From positions 310,001-374,000 of the forward strand of contig JAGIAD010000028.1 of the NCBI GenBank assembly GCA_017745075.1: a stretch of 64,000 bases of DNA. Reading direction: 5' to 3'. How positions within the stretch are numbered: the first letter of the stretch is position 1; each line of letters starts with the position of its first letter. Shown here piece by piece: positions 9,895 to 19,177 of the stretch. This DNA is from Sphingobacteriaceae bacterium. GTDB lineage: Bacteria; Bacteroidota; Bacteroidia; Sphingobacteriales; Sphingobacteriaceae. Made by a program: the position numbers and the translations under genes. Below the pieces are notes generated by a model that saw only the letters and a program-made list of their open reading frames with translations, ran no database searches and had not been told where the DNA came from.

Positions 9895-12159
9895 TTATTT
9901 CACCTCCACAAATTTCAATACTACACTTGTTCTATTGGTACTTAATACCGGGTTAAAACCAACTTTCATTAAAAAATCACCGGTATAAGTTTTGGTCCCA
10001 TCAATCGGCGATTTAGTTCCCGGAAATAAATTAATCTCCTTGATCTGGTATTTTTTCGTGGCATCTAAACCATTTAATTTAATAGGGTATTTACTCCTCT
10101 CATCATAACGGTAATTTACGAGGTAGTTAAAAATCACCCCCTCTGTTTTCTGCTCATTTACATATAACATTGAGGCCAGGTTTCCGCTACGCGGATTGGC
10201 CAAACGATACTGCTCGCCCTGCCATATAATTGCTTTCACCTCGTTATAATTTTTAATGGCCTCCTGACAAAACTGAAGCTCTTTTTCGGGCAATTTACTC
10301 ACCACAATGTCAAAACCCAGTTTACCCATCATGGCTACATCTGTTCTGAACTTTATCGGTTGTTTTCCCCAGTCTGTAACATGGTTAGAAGAACTGATTG
10401 CAGGATAAAAATAAGAATATTCCCATTGCATAAATATCCTTTCCAGAGGGTCCGTATTATCGCTTGGCCAGAATTCAGTAAAATACTGAAGGGCTCCATA
10501 ATCTACCCTTCCACCACCACCAGAGCACAACATCATGGGTACAGTAGGATATTTAGCACGGATTCGTTGTAAAACACTGTATAATCCCCTTACATAATCG
10601 ATGTAAAAGTGCGATTGATTTTTTAAATGAGCAGAATAAGCATTATAAATCACCGCATTACAGTCCCATTTAATATAGGCCAGTTTCGGATTTTTAGTAA
10701 AAAGATCATCCACCACACCAAAAACAAAATCCTGTACTTTTGGGTTGCTCAGATCGAGTTCCAGCTGGTTTCTAAAATAGTATTCCTGGCGGTTCGGCTG
10801 TTTTACTACCCAATCTGGATGTTTTTCATATAATTCGCTTTTTGGGTTCACCATTTCAGGTTCAATCCAGATCCCAAACCTGGTTCCTACGTTATCGGCC
10901 TCTTTAACCAGCGAAGCGATACCATTTGGCAATTTCTTTTTGTTTTCCTGCCAATCACCTAATCCTGCACGGTCATCATTCCGCGGATATTTATTTCCAA
11001 ACCAGCCATCATCCAGTAAAAAGAAATCGACACCCAATTTTTTGGTATCTTTTAATAAATCGGCCAATTTTTGTTCATTAAAATCGAAATAAGTAGCCTC
11101 CCAATTATTTAGAAGAGTTAACCGGCTGCCTTTACCATCTAATATTTTATAGTTTCGTGCCCAGTTCTGTAGTTTCCTGCTCGCATCGCCTTTTCCCTTA
11201 TCAGAAAAAGTATATAAAAAAGCTGGCGTGCTAAAAACTTCACCATTTTTTAAGCTGTAAGGCGAAGCATAATTGTTCATTCCGGCAATAATCCTCAGGT
11301 TATCCTGGTAATCGAGTTCCAGATCAATCTTAAAATTACCACTCCATTCCATTGCGCCATATAAAACATTGCCTTCATTTTCTTCAGCAGGTTTATCCAG
11401 CGAGATCATAAAAACAGACGGCTGGAAAAGGTTAGCCCTGGTACCCAGTTTGCTATCTAAAGTTTTAATTCCATGGGTAATTTCACTTTGCTCGGGCTGC
11501 ATCTCCTTTGCCCAATCGCCGTGATACTGGTTCAGCCAAAAATGAGGCGATTTTAAGTAAAGATTGGCGGAGGCATATTTATGCAGCACTACATTACCTT
11601 TCTCACCATGTTTAATCTCTGTCCATTGTTCTATTACATCCTGCTGGTAAAAAGACTTATAAAACAGGTTTACTTCAAAATTGTACACTGGGTCTTTCAG
11701 TCTGATTTTTAACAGGCTTACATTATTATCAATAGCGGTCACCGTATGATCTACATATTTCAGATCAAGCGAATTATTCCCATCTGCATGCGTAACACTA
11801 ATGGCAGGCTCTACCAGATTCCTTGTTCCGGATGGTGTATAAACTGATTTTAGCTGCCCGGTATAATCTTCTGTCTGCCTGTACTGACCGTTAACCTGTG
11901 CATACTCCTCTTTATTGGCGAGCTTTTTTCCGAAAAAAATGGTGTTTACATCTTTTTTTGCATCGGCCTGCAAAACCAGTGCATTGTGGGCAGTTTCGAT
12001 GGGAATGATGGTTTGTGCGTTTAACCTGGTCAGGGCTAAAAGAGAAAGGGCAAAAGCCCATGCGCCCTGCCTGATGTAACCTGTAGATTGATCTGATCTT
12101 TTCATCTTTGTTTTCAATAGTATCATGTATATTTTTATAGATAGTAGGTTCATAAACAT
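9895..12159 (-). CDS. GH36 alpha-galactosidase
   Basis: Retaining alpha-galactosidase that would release terminal alpha-galactose. The large N-terminal beta-sandwich (about residues 50-340) is followed by the catalytic barrel with L-L-D-D-G-W-F-G (about 381-388) and the nucleophile motif Y-I-K-W-D-C-N (Asp499). The acid/base region is W-P-S-D-N-T-D (567-570) and a small C-terminal sheet follows. The family's usual length is about 700-750 aa. The open frame's first ATG overlaps the upstream stop (TAATG), but the signal peptide (ending TRLNAQ) starts at Met19, so 12105 is the better start if the enzyme is exported. It is the last gene of the fucose/galactose locus. Export to periplasm or surface is inferred. 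Confidence 0.9.
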   Translation of the reverse strand: MFMNLLSIKIYMILLKTKMKRSDQSTGYIRQGAWAFALSLLALTRLNAQTIIPIETAHNALVLQADAKKDVNTIFFGKKLANKEEYAQVNGQYRQTEDYTGQLKSVYTPSGTRNLVEPAISVTHADGNNSLDLKYVDHTVTAIDNNVSLLKIRLKDPVYNFEVNLFYKSFYQQDVIEQWTEIKHGEKGNVVLHKYASANLYLKSPHFWLNQYHGDWAKEMQPEQSEITHGIKTLDSKLGTRANLFQPSVFMISLDKPAEENEGNVLYGAMEWSGNFKIDLELDYQDNLRIIAGMNNYASPYSLKNGEVFSTPAFLYTFSDKGKGDASRKLQNWARNYKILDGKGSRLTLLNNWEATYFDFNEQKLADLLKDTKKLGVDFFLLDDGWFGNKYPRNDDRAGLGDWQENKKKLPNGIASLVKEADNVGTRFGIWIEPEMVNPKSELYEKHPDWVVKQPNRQEYYFRNQLELDLSNPKVQDFVFGVVDDLFTKNPKLAYIKWDCNAVIYNAYSAHLKNQSHFYIDYVRGLYSVLQRIRAKYPTVPMMLCSGGGGRVDYGALQYFTEFWPSDNTDPLERIFMQWEYSYFYPAISSSNHVTDWGKQPIKFRTDVAMMGKLGFDIVVSKLPEKELQFCQEAIKNYNEVKAIIWQGEQYRLANPRSGNLASMLYVNEQKTEGVIFNYLVNYRYDERSKYPIKLNGLDATKKYQIKEINLFPGTKSPIDGTKTYTGDFLMKVGFNPVLSTNRTSVVLKFVEVK

Positions 12160-14201
12160 TATTTTTTGAGCGTAATTTTAAGGATAAGGGCATCTTTTCC
12201 GCCCAGATTGATGGTTTGGTTGTTTTTAAAAGCTTCTGTTTTTTGGTTAATCAGGTTTTGGGCGTGATATATCTCATTAGCTTTCAAACCTATTCTCGCA
12301 AAATCGATAGTAAAATATTTTGCCTTATCGCCATAATTAAATACGGCCAGGTATTTCACATGCCCAACATCTTTTACAAATAATTGTGAAGCTGATTTGC
12401 CCCTGTTCCCTTCTACCGGAACAAATGCTTTTCCATCTTCCAGAATCTTTAAAATTTCTGTGTGGTTCAATAATCGCTGTGCCGTACCTGTCCATTTCCC
12501 CTGACGTGAAAAGTCGTCGCCTGTAATGCAGGTGCCTGTTACAATGGCAGATAAAAACCTGGCGGTGTTTTCGCCATCTGATTGATCTGAGAAAACCACA
12601 TGATCGGCATCGATATAATTATAGAGATAAGTTTGCCACCAGCCATTGCTTAGACTGTTTAAGGTATATTCGGTATCTTTTATCGATTTAAAGGCATCGC
12701 AGGCAATACGGCGAACGTGTACGTAGCGGCCAGAAGCCAGGTTTGGTGAAATGGCAGCGTAAACCAGCATTTTACCATCAAGTTGTTTTAACAAAAATTC
12801 CATACCGGTTTTATAAGCCTGCATCCCTGTTGTAATTTTAGGATCAAAAAAATGATCTGATTCTATGGCGGCATGACCCAAAAAATCAATCTTAATCATT
12901 TCGAAACCACATTCCTTAAACTTATTAATAACAGCTGCAATACGCTGCTGTGTACCCGGGTGTGTAGGATCTAATGCTCTTGCGCCGTCTATATCATGGT
13001 AACCATTACCGACTTTCGTCCACATTTCTCCAAAATTGTAATTCGTTCCTTCGGCTTTGCGGTTACCTCCGCCAGCAAAACCCCAATCAACAAAAGGTGC
13101 CCAGTAAATACCTGGCTTTAATCCTTTTGATTTGGCATGATCGGCAAAGGCTTTAAGTTTGGAATAATTGCCCACCAAACCGCCTGTTAGCAGATTGTCC
13201 CAATAAGAATCAAGATCGATATAAGCTACGCCCCCGCTCCTGAAACTTTTTAGGCTGTCTGCAAAAAAATCGCTTACCTGATTCGCTTTTTCGAGTGTGA
13301 TTTTCTCCTGCATGGCACCCCAGCTGTTCCATCCTACAGGCGTGGCATTAGTCCGGTTAAAAACGATGGGTGGTTCCGAAAACCTGTTTAATTTTGCGTA
13401 AGTTTCCATACCCAAACGCCAATCATCAAAAGCACCGAAAAATACTTTTGCCGAACTTACCGAATTGCCTTTTAAATAACCATGCACAATTTTATCGCGG
13501 GTAATACTTTGTTCTGTATAACCGCAAATGGCCTTTACGCTCATCTTTTTACTGCTATCCATTGTGGTGATAACACCTGTTTTCCAGTTGCCGTGCTCAA
13601 TAGAACCGATTACAAAACCTTTACGTGATTGATCATGGTATAAAGCCGTGACCTCTGCACTTGGATTACTTACGTTGGCTATTAAAGGCACTGTATTATA
13701 AGAAATGAAGGTATCGTTATCAAAAGGTACAAATAAACTGGCAGGCACATTAGCATGTTCCTGATCGATCAGGTTTCCGCACAGGGGAACAATATGGTTA
13801 ATGGATAAATCAGCACCGTTCAGGATCAGATTCATCATAAAATAATCTTTTCCGGTATAAGTATAAAATACCTGTTGCATCTCTGGCAAGCCAGCTTTTT
13901 TTAACAGAAAAATATGTTTAAATCCATTGCCAAAGCCATCCTTAACAGCCTGTTTACGGTAAGTAATTTCATTATAATCAGTAGAACTGAACAATTTTTT
14001 CTGGTATTCGGCCTGCGAAAAAGCTTTTAATAACAATGGCTTCGCTCCATTCACAACATTAAAGTTACCGGTTTTAAGGTTATACGCTATTTTGCCTGTT
14101 TCACCAAAACCGATAATAATTGCCGAAGCTGGTTTGGAGCAAAGGACTAACAGGCTTAAAATTAAAAACGTTTGATGCCTGAATAAAAATTTAAAAATCA
14201 T
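12159..14201 (-). CDS. Clan GH-D (alpha-galactosidase-like) glycoside hydrolase
   Basis: Secreted 680-aa hydrolase with a signal peptide ending CSKPASA. An N-terminal sandwich domain (about 30-280) precedes a TIM barrel that opens with P-V-G-W-N-S-W-G (Trp291). The likely nucleophile motif is M-I-K-I-D-F-L-G-H (Asp439), in the arrangement of GH27/GH36/GH31 relatives. A G-I-Y-W-A-P-F segment lies near 365. It is not closely similar to the GH36 neighbour by eye, so the two probably act on different linkages or positions of the same glycan. The stop codon overlaps the next gene's first ATG by one base, and only 6 nt separate it from the GH95 gene. The exact family is uncertain. Confidence 0.7.
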   Translation of the reverse strand: MIFKFLFRHQTFLILSLLVLCSKPASAIIIGFGETGKIAYNLKTGNFNVVNGAKPLLLKAFSQAEYQKKLFSSTDYNEITYRKQAVKDGFGNGFKHIFLLKKAGLPEMQQVFYTYTGKDYFMMNLILNGADLSINHIVPLCGNLIDQEHANVPASLFVPFDNDTFISYNTVPLIANVSNPSAEVTALYHDQSRKGFVIGSIEHGNWKTGVITTMDSSKKMSVKAICGYTEQSITRDKIVHGYLKGNSVSSAKVFFGAFDDWRLGMETYAKLNRFSEPPIVFNRTNATPVGWNSWGAMQEKITLEKANQVSDFFADSLKSFRSGGVAYIDLDSYWDNLLTGGLVGNYSKLKAFADHAKSKGLKPGIYWAPFVDWGFAGGGNRKAEGTNYNFGEMWTKVGNGYHDIDGARALDPTHPGTQQRIAAVINKFKECGFEMIKIDFLGHAAIESDHFFDPKITTGMQAYKTGMEFLLKQLDGKMLVYAAISPNLASGRYVHVRRIACDAFKSIKDTEYTLNSLSNGWWQTYLYNYIDADHVVFSDQSDGENTARFLSAIVTGTCITGDDFSRQGKWTGTAQRLLNHTEILKILEDGKAFVPVEGNRGKSASQLFVKDVGHVKYLAVFNYGDKAKYFTIDFARIGLKANEIYHAQNLINQKTEAFKNNQTINLGGKDALILKITLKK

Positions 14202-14207
14202 CTATCA

Positions 14208-16541
14208 CTAAAATTTAACCGAAGTTATGGTCCATTGTTTTCCGTTTATTTTAACTTTTATCTTTTGTGGCACTGTTGAAGCTATTTTCCAGGAAGTGAT
14301 TTTACCATCTTTCCATTTCATATCAATGGTAAAATTGCCCCTTGCCTTTAAGCCCTTAATCTCACCAAAAGCTTTCCAGGTGTCCGGAATGGCCGGCAAG
14401 AGTTCGATACAACCATCGTGACTCTGGATCAGCATTTCGGCAATGGCAGCAGTAGCACCAAAATTCCCATCAATCTGGAACGGTGGTCCTGCCGATAACA
14501 TATTCGGGTACACACCGCCACCGGCACCGTAATTGATATCGGTACGTAAGGTGGGCTTTAAAATTTCCCTAAAAAGCTTAAATGCCCGATTTCCATCCTG
14601 TAACCTCGCCCAAAATAACTGTTTATAAGCAATTGACCAACTTGGACCATCGTCGCCCCTAACTTCGAGCGTTTTTTTGGCTGCTTCGGCTAATGCCGGA
14701 GTTGCATTTGGCGTGATTAAACCTGCCGGGTAAACGCCGTACAAATGCGAAATATGGCGGTGTTGAGGATCGGTTTCCTTATAATCTTCCAGCCATTCCT
14801 GTATACGTCCATCTCTACTGATTACACCTACCGGTGGAATCGATTTTAGTTTTTCCTGCAACGACGCACTAAAAGCAGCATCAACTTTGAGTAGCCTGGC
14901 CGCAGTGATGACATGATTGAAAAGTTCACGAACAATCTGGTTATCAATGGTTGGCCCCATTGAAATGCTCGCCGTTTTTCCATTGGGCAGATAAAATGTA
15001 TTCTCGGGCGAAACCGAGGGTGAAGTAACCAGCCAGCCAGTTTTTGGGTCTTTGATCAATGCACTTTGATAAAATGCGGCCGATCCTTTCAAAACCGGGT
15101 AAATACTTTTCAGGTATTTTAAGTCCCGGCTGAAAGCAAAATGATCCCAAAGGTTGCTGCACAACCAGCCCGAACCTGCATTTGATGCACCCCATGAGGC
15201 ACTTTCGCCCGGTTCGGTAAAACCCCAGACATTGGTAATCACATGGGCAATCCAACCATCGGCATTATAATAAGCTTTAGCGGTTTTTGCACCATGTCTG
15301 GTTAAATTCTTCACCAATTCAGCTAAAGGAAGATTCAGCTCGGATAAATTGGCCGGCTCGATGGCCCAATGGTTCATCTGTACATTAACATCTAGGTGGT
15401 AATCTCCATTCCATGGTGTATTAATCTGGTTGGTCCATAACCCTTGTAGATTTGGCGGCAAAAGTCCAACCCTGGTACTACTGATGCTTAAATAACGCCC
15501 AAATTGAAAAAACAGGGCACTTAATGAAACATCGTTTTTGTAGTCTTTATAGAAATGATCCAGCCTCACATCAGTAGGTAATCTGGCCGCCTCACCTTCG
15601 CCAAGATTGATCGTTAAACGGTTAAACAGTTTACCAAAATTTGCGCTGTGCCTGGCCAGTTCTTCAACATAAGTTTTCTTCTTTGCTTCCTGCAATACTT
15701 TCTTCATCCTTGCTTCAAAATCGGCATGTTTAAAATCAGTCTCGGCTGCAACATAAACAATAATTTCTGTGGCACCTTTTATTTTTAAGCTATTGCCTTC
15801 ACTAGTGAGCGAACCATCTTTCAATTTGGTTGTTACGCGAGTGCTGTACCTCATGCCTTTTCCATCGGTTCCGTTATCCAGTTGCCCGAGCATTAACAGC
15901 TCGTTACGCTCGGTGGCCAATGTTGCCTTTTCAGGCCGGTTGATGGAAATATTACAGTTTAGTTTTTTAGGTTGATCGGCAGTGATGCGGATGATATCTA
16001 CGTCATCATCAAAACTGCAGAAATATTCTCTTTTATATTTTACGCCATTGAGTATAAATTCGGTTGTGGCTACTGCTTTATCCAATGATAAAGTTCTTTT
16101 GTAAGCTTCAGGTTTTACCTCTTTACTGCCCGGATATTCATAATCGAGCTGCAAGTTGCCCAATGTTTGGTATTTACCCCAGGTTGCCCCTCCGGAGCCT
16201 TGCCCCCTGCAAACAAAATCGCGGTTAACCAATTCCTGCGCTTCGTCATTTTTGCCCTCCAGGATCAATTGCCTTATTTTTGGGAGGCTTTTGTAAGCCT
16301 CATAATTATTGGCATCCTGCTTTCCGCCACTCCATAAGGTAATATCGTTTAGCACAACATTTTCTTTCGTAATGCCACCATCCGGTGTCATACCGAGTTT
16401 ACCATTGCCCAACGGAAGGGTTTCTTCCCAGATTCTGGCAGGTTTATCGTACCAGAGTACCAATGGCTTTTGCTGGGCAAAGGTGCATTTACCTGTAAAA
16501 AAAGAGATTAGCGAAAAAATAATCAGTTGTTTCTTATACAT
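14208..16541 (-). CDS. GH95 alpha-L-fucosidase (or alpha-L-galactosidase)
   Basis: Inverting exo-enzyme of 777 aa that removes alpha-1,2-linked L-fucose; some family members remove L-galactose. A signal peptide ends at KCTFAQQ. The N-terminal domain carries W-x-E-x-L-P-L-G-N-G (about 37-47), typical of GH95. Catalytic-site landmarks are L-D-V-N-V-Q-M-N (383-390), S-P-S-V-S-P-E-N (Glu513, likely general acid) and F-Q-I-D-G-N-F-G (Asp691). The first Asn of the N-x-N pair described for a characterised GH95 fucosidase appears as Asp384 here, which may influence substrate choice. It is part of the minus-strand locus, downstream of a 130-nt spacer holding an inverted repeat. Confidence 0.93.
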   Translation of the reverse strand: MYKKQLIIFSLISFFTGKCTFAQQKPLVLWYDKPARIWEETLPLGNGKLGMTPDGGITKENVVLNDITLWSGGKQDANNYEAYKSLPKIRQLILEGKNDEAQELVNRDFVCRGQGSGGATWGKYQTLGNLQLDYEYPGSKEVKPEAYKRTLSLDKAVATTEFILNGVKYKREYFCSFDDDVDIIRITADQPKKLNCNISINRPEKATLATERNELLMLGQLDNGTDGKGMRYSTRVTTKLKDGSLTSEGNSLKIKGATEIIVYVAAETDFKHADFEARMKKVLQEAKKKTYVEELARHSANFGKLFNRLTINLGEGEAARLPTDVRLDHFYKDYKNDVSLSALFFQFGRYLSISSTRVGLLPPNLQGLWTNQINTPWNGDYHLDVNVQMNHWAIEPANLSELNLPLAELVKNLTRHGAKTAKAYYNADGWIAHVITNVWGFTEPGESASWGASNAGSGWLCSNLWDHFAFSRDLKYLKSIYPVLKGSAAFYQSALIKDPKTGWLVTSPSVSPENTFYLPNGKTASISMGPTIDNQIVRELFNHVITAARLLKVDAAFSASLQEKLKSIPPVGVISRDGRIQEWLEDYKETDPQHRHISHLYGVYPAGLITPNATPALAEAAKKTLEVRGDDGPSWSIAYKQLFWARLQDGNRAFKLFREILKPTLRTDINYGAGGGVYPNMLSAGPPFQIDGNFGATAAIAEMLIQSHDGCIELLPAIPDTWKAFGEIKGLKARGNFTIDMKWKDGKITSWKIASTVPQKIKVKINGKQWTITSVKF

Positions 16542-16569
16542 TCTTCATTTGTGTGTTGTACTATATGTG

Positions 16570-16665
16570 TTGGATCCGATTAATTTAGTGTCGTCATCTC
16601 CGGTTGCAACGCAATTAAATGCCTGCCAATACAGGTACTTATTACACCACATTAGTCGGATCCAA
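16570..16665. repeat. Inverted repeat with GGATCC cores in the fucosidase spacer
   Basis: TTGGATCCGA at 16570-16579 is repeated in inverted orientation as TCGGATCCAA at 16656-16665, a perfect 10-bp match separated by 76 nt. It lies in the only sizeable spacer within the glycan operon, just before the GH95 gene. It could form a long-range RNA stem or be a pair of regulator-binding sites. Confidence 0.5.
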
Positions 16666-16671
16666 TTACAT

Positions 16672-17892
16672 TTATTGTTTATTCCAGAACCTGAGCTCGC
16701 TCATATTGCTATAATTGCCATCTCCGGTGGTTACATGTTTAATCCTGATGCGAATATAACGAATCGGTTTACCTCCGTTATCTAATTCGGAAGTAAAGGC
16801 ATTTTTGCCGTCATCCGATCTGGTTACGTCTTTTAATAACGTCCAGCCTTTACTAATGGCCTCAGCTGGCCAACCGCTGTTACTTGCCGGCAAGGTAGTG
16901 GCTGCATTGGTTAAATCGGCTATGCCCCAAACCTCAAAGCGATCAGGATTGTTACAGCAATCGCGCCCGGTTTCTTCAATGCGTGATAAATTGTTATAAA
17001 CCTTACCCAAATCGAAAGTAATCACATGCGGCATACCGCTATTGCCTGAACTGTGGAAGACATTTGGATAGCCCTGCGGACCAACGCTCCCATCCCATAA
17101 CTTACTGATGCTTGTACCCGATTCGTAGGTTTGTGCATCACCAGGCAAGCGTACTTCTGCAAAAAGCGACCTGTCGCAGAGTACATAAGTGAAAATTTGA
17201 GGAAAAGTAGAAAAATCAGTTACTGAAAATATGTCTAAAGAACCTTTACCGGGAATATAGGATGACTTATACAATATGCTGGTCCCAGCTTTATAATCCG
17301 GAAGTGTAATGGCAGTATCTTTAGGCAAAAGGATTTTATCAACACTGTTACCCGCTGTATTGGTATACCTCACTATGGTATTGATATTGATGGTATCGGG
17401 CGTATTGAAATTTAACTGTACCGATCCATTACTACTCACTACATAAGGGTTTGTGGCGTTATAAGGCCTGTTTAATAAACCAGATTGGTATAGCGGACCA
17501 AAAACCCTGATATTTCTGGCTTCGATCGGAATTGATTTATGTCCCTGCGCATCATAAGAATAAACCGTGAAAGTGTAAGTATACTCCTTTAAATTGGGGA
17601 TGATTACTTTCATGGTATCAAGCGGATTGTGCGTAGTAGCATTAACTACTACCGAATCGGCATTGTTGTTCCAATACACCACATATTTGGTTACACTTGG
17701 ATCAGGACTTGTATTCCACCACAGCCCGGTTCTTAAATTACCTGGTTTGGTTATAATATTGACTACACGGCCCGGATAAACAATCTCACCGTCTTTTAAA
17801 TATTCTTTAAAGGCAAGATCATCTTTGGTACAGCTGATAATTATCGTTACCAACAGTAATAGCAGGCCACTGATTTTATATATACTTTTCAT
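16672..17892 (-). CDS. DUF4998 / F5-8 type C-like lipoprotein
   Basis: A 406-aa lipoprotein (signal ending VTIIISCTKD). The N-terminal half (about 30-200) matches the DUF4998 pattern, with a G-R-V-V-N-I segment followed by fibronectin-like strands. The C-terminal third (about 260-405) resembles a discoidin/F5-8 type C galactose-binding-like domain with L-W-D-G-S-V-G and a closing Y-I-R-I-R-I-K-H strand. It is probably a surface glycan-binding protein partnering the SusC/SusD pair. It lies 32 nt after the DUF5000-type lipoprotein. The domain names rest on recognition by eye. Confidence 0.75.
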   Translation of the reverse strand: MKSIYKISGLLLLLVTIIISCTKDDLAFKEYLKDGEIVYPGRVVNIITKPGNLRTGLWWNTSPDPSVTKYVVYWNNNADSVVVNATTHNPLDTMKVIIPNLKEYTYTFTVYSYDAQGHKSIPIEARNIRVFGPLYQSGLLNRPYNATNPYVVSSNGSVQLNFNTPDTININTIVRYTNTAGNSVDKILLPKDTAITLPDYKAGTSILYKSSYIPGKGSLDIFSVTDFSTFPQIFTYVLCDRSLFAEVRLPGDAQTYESGTSISKLWDGSVGPQGYPNVFHSSGNSGMPHVITFDLGKVYNNLSRIEETGRDCCNNPDRFEVWGIADLTNAATTLPASNSGWPAEAISKGWTLLKDVTRSDDGKNAFTSELDNGGKPIRYIRIRIKHVTTGDGNYSNMSELRFWNKQ

Positions 17893-17924
17893 ATCTGAAA
17901 ATTTATCTTTTAGATTATCTTTAA

Positions 17925-19169
17925 CTATCGTGGATCGCCGTAAAAAGCCATTTCCATGGCATGTGCAAAAGTACCGTTAGACCATGTTGTGCTTACCGAG
18001 AGCCGGATATAACGCACTTTAGGGTTGGTTAACGGGAAGTTGAAACTTACTCCTGCTTTTACAAAATCGTTATCGGCCGTGGTATGCGCTACGGGTGTTG
18101 CACCTGATGGCGGATTGGGATAATTGTAATTACCCATATTAATCCAGTCGCCAATTACCGTACCTTCTGGAGCTGACAATGGAAGCTGCGCATCACGCGG
18201 AGCAACAGCATCAGAGCCCCATACCGAGAACACTTTCGGATTTCCATGGCCATAAGCAAATTTGTCGCTGCCATCCGGCCTTTCCCACAAAATAAAACGG
18301 CTTAGTTTTGCGCTCACGCCCAAACCAAAAGTGGCAATTGCAGGCATTGATCCACCAGGAGCAGTATGCCAACCGTTCGAGTTACCATCAGTTTTACCAT
18401 CCCACAGGTAAGGAAGATCCCAGCCATATGCAATTACACCATCACTAGGAAGCCTGTATTGGAAAAATTTGGTCCTATCCAATAAAGTTTCATAGAAGGG
18501 TGTAATGGTTTTGTAAGTGGTATCGGATATATTCCCGAAATTATCAGTAACATAATAGCCGATTTTTTTAGGCACCGGTGCAAAACCCCTTACCGAATAG
18601 CCAATTACTGCGGCCTTATCGTAATGCTGATCAATAACATCAGAGGCGTTGTTATCACTAAGACCAAGCAAAATAATCCCCAGGTTACTCTTTGCCGGGT
18701 TGGTACCGCTAATTTTGAACCCGCCAAAATCAGGTTCGGCATTAATGGTAGGTTTTGCAAGCAGGTATGGCGGCGTATCAGGATTAACCCTCACTACCAC
18801 GGGATCTGATTTAACCTCTGCCCTGCTTACGGCATACAACGTAACATCATAGCCCTGTTTTTTTGCAAAACCATCAACCATAATCGAATCAGAATAATAA
18901 CTCGATTTGGTTTCGCGCGTGGTTACGCCATTTATTTTATACTGTGCCAGCACATACAGAAGGTTTTTCGAATTCGGCAAAGTATAGGTAATATAGGCAC
19001 CGCCATTAAAGTTATCAACTTTAATATTGCTTACTACACCAGGCTTTGTCATATCAGACGAAGCAGGTTCGTTATAGCTTTCCATCTTTTTGCAGGCAGC
19101 AATACTGGCCAAAAGGGAAACGATAAGGATGAGGTAAATACTATTTTTAACACGTTTCATATCTTTCAT
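17925..19169 (-). CDS. DUF4959/DUF5126/DUF5000-type lipoprotein
   Basis: A 414-aa lipoprotein with lipid-attachment Cys in L-L-A-S-I-A-A-C-K-K. It has a beta-rich N-terminal domain (P-G-x-V-S-N-I-K-V) and a middle domain. The C-terminal discoidin-like domain (about 250-412) carries Y-L-W-D-G-K-T-D and V-R-Y-I-R-L-S-V-S, as in the DUF5000 lipoproteins often encoded directly after SusD. It likely binds substrate at the outer membrane. The upstream SusD stop is only 8 nt away. The natural start may be Met4 (MKRVKNSI). Confidence 0.8.
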   Translation of the reverse strand: MKDMKRVKNSIYLILIVSLLASIAACKKMESYNEPASSDMTKPGVVSNIKVDNFNGGAYITYTLPNSKNLLYVLAQYKINGVTTRETKSSYYSDSIMVDGFAKKQGYDVTLYAVSRAEVKSDPVVVRVNPDTPPYLLAKPTINAEPDFGGFKISGTNPAKSNLGIILLGLSDNNASDVIDQHYDKAAVIGYSVRGFAPVPKKIGYYVTDNFGNISDTTYKTITPFYETLLDRTKFFQYRLPSDGVIAYGWDLPYLWDGKTDGNSNGWHTAPGGSMPAIATFGLGVSAKLSRFILWERPDGSDKFAYGHGNPKVFSVWGSDAVAPRDAQLPLSAPEGTVIGDWINMGNYNYPNPPSGATPVAHTTADNDFVKAGVSFNFPLTNPKVRYIRLSVSTTWSNGTFAHAMEMAFYGDPR

Positions 19170-19177
19170 ATTTTAAA

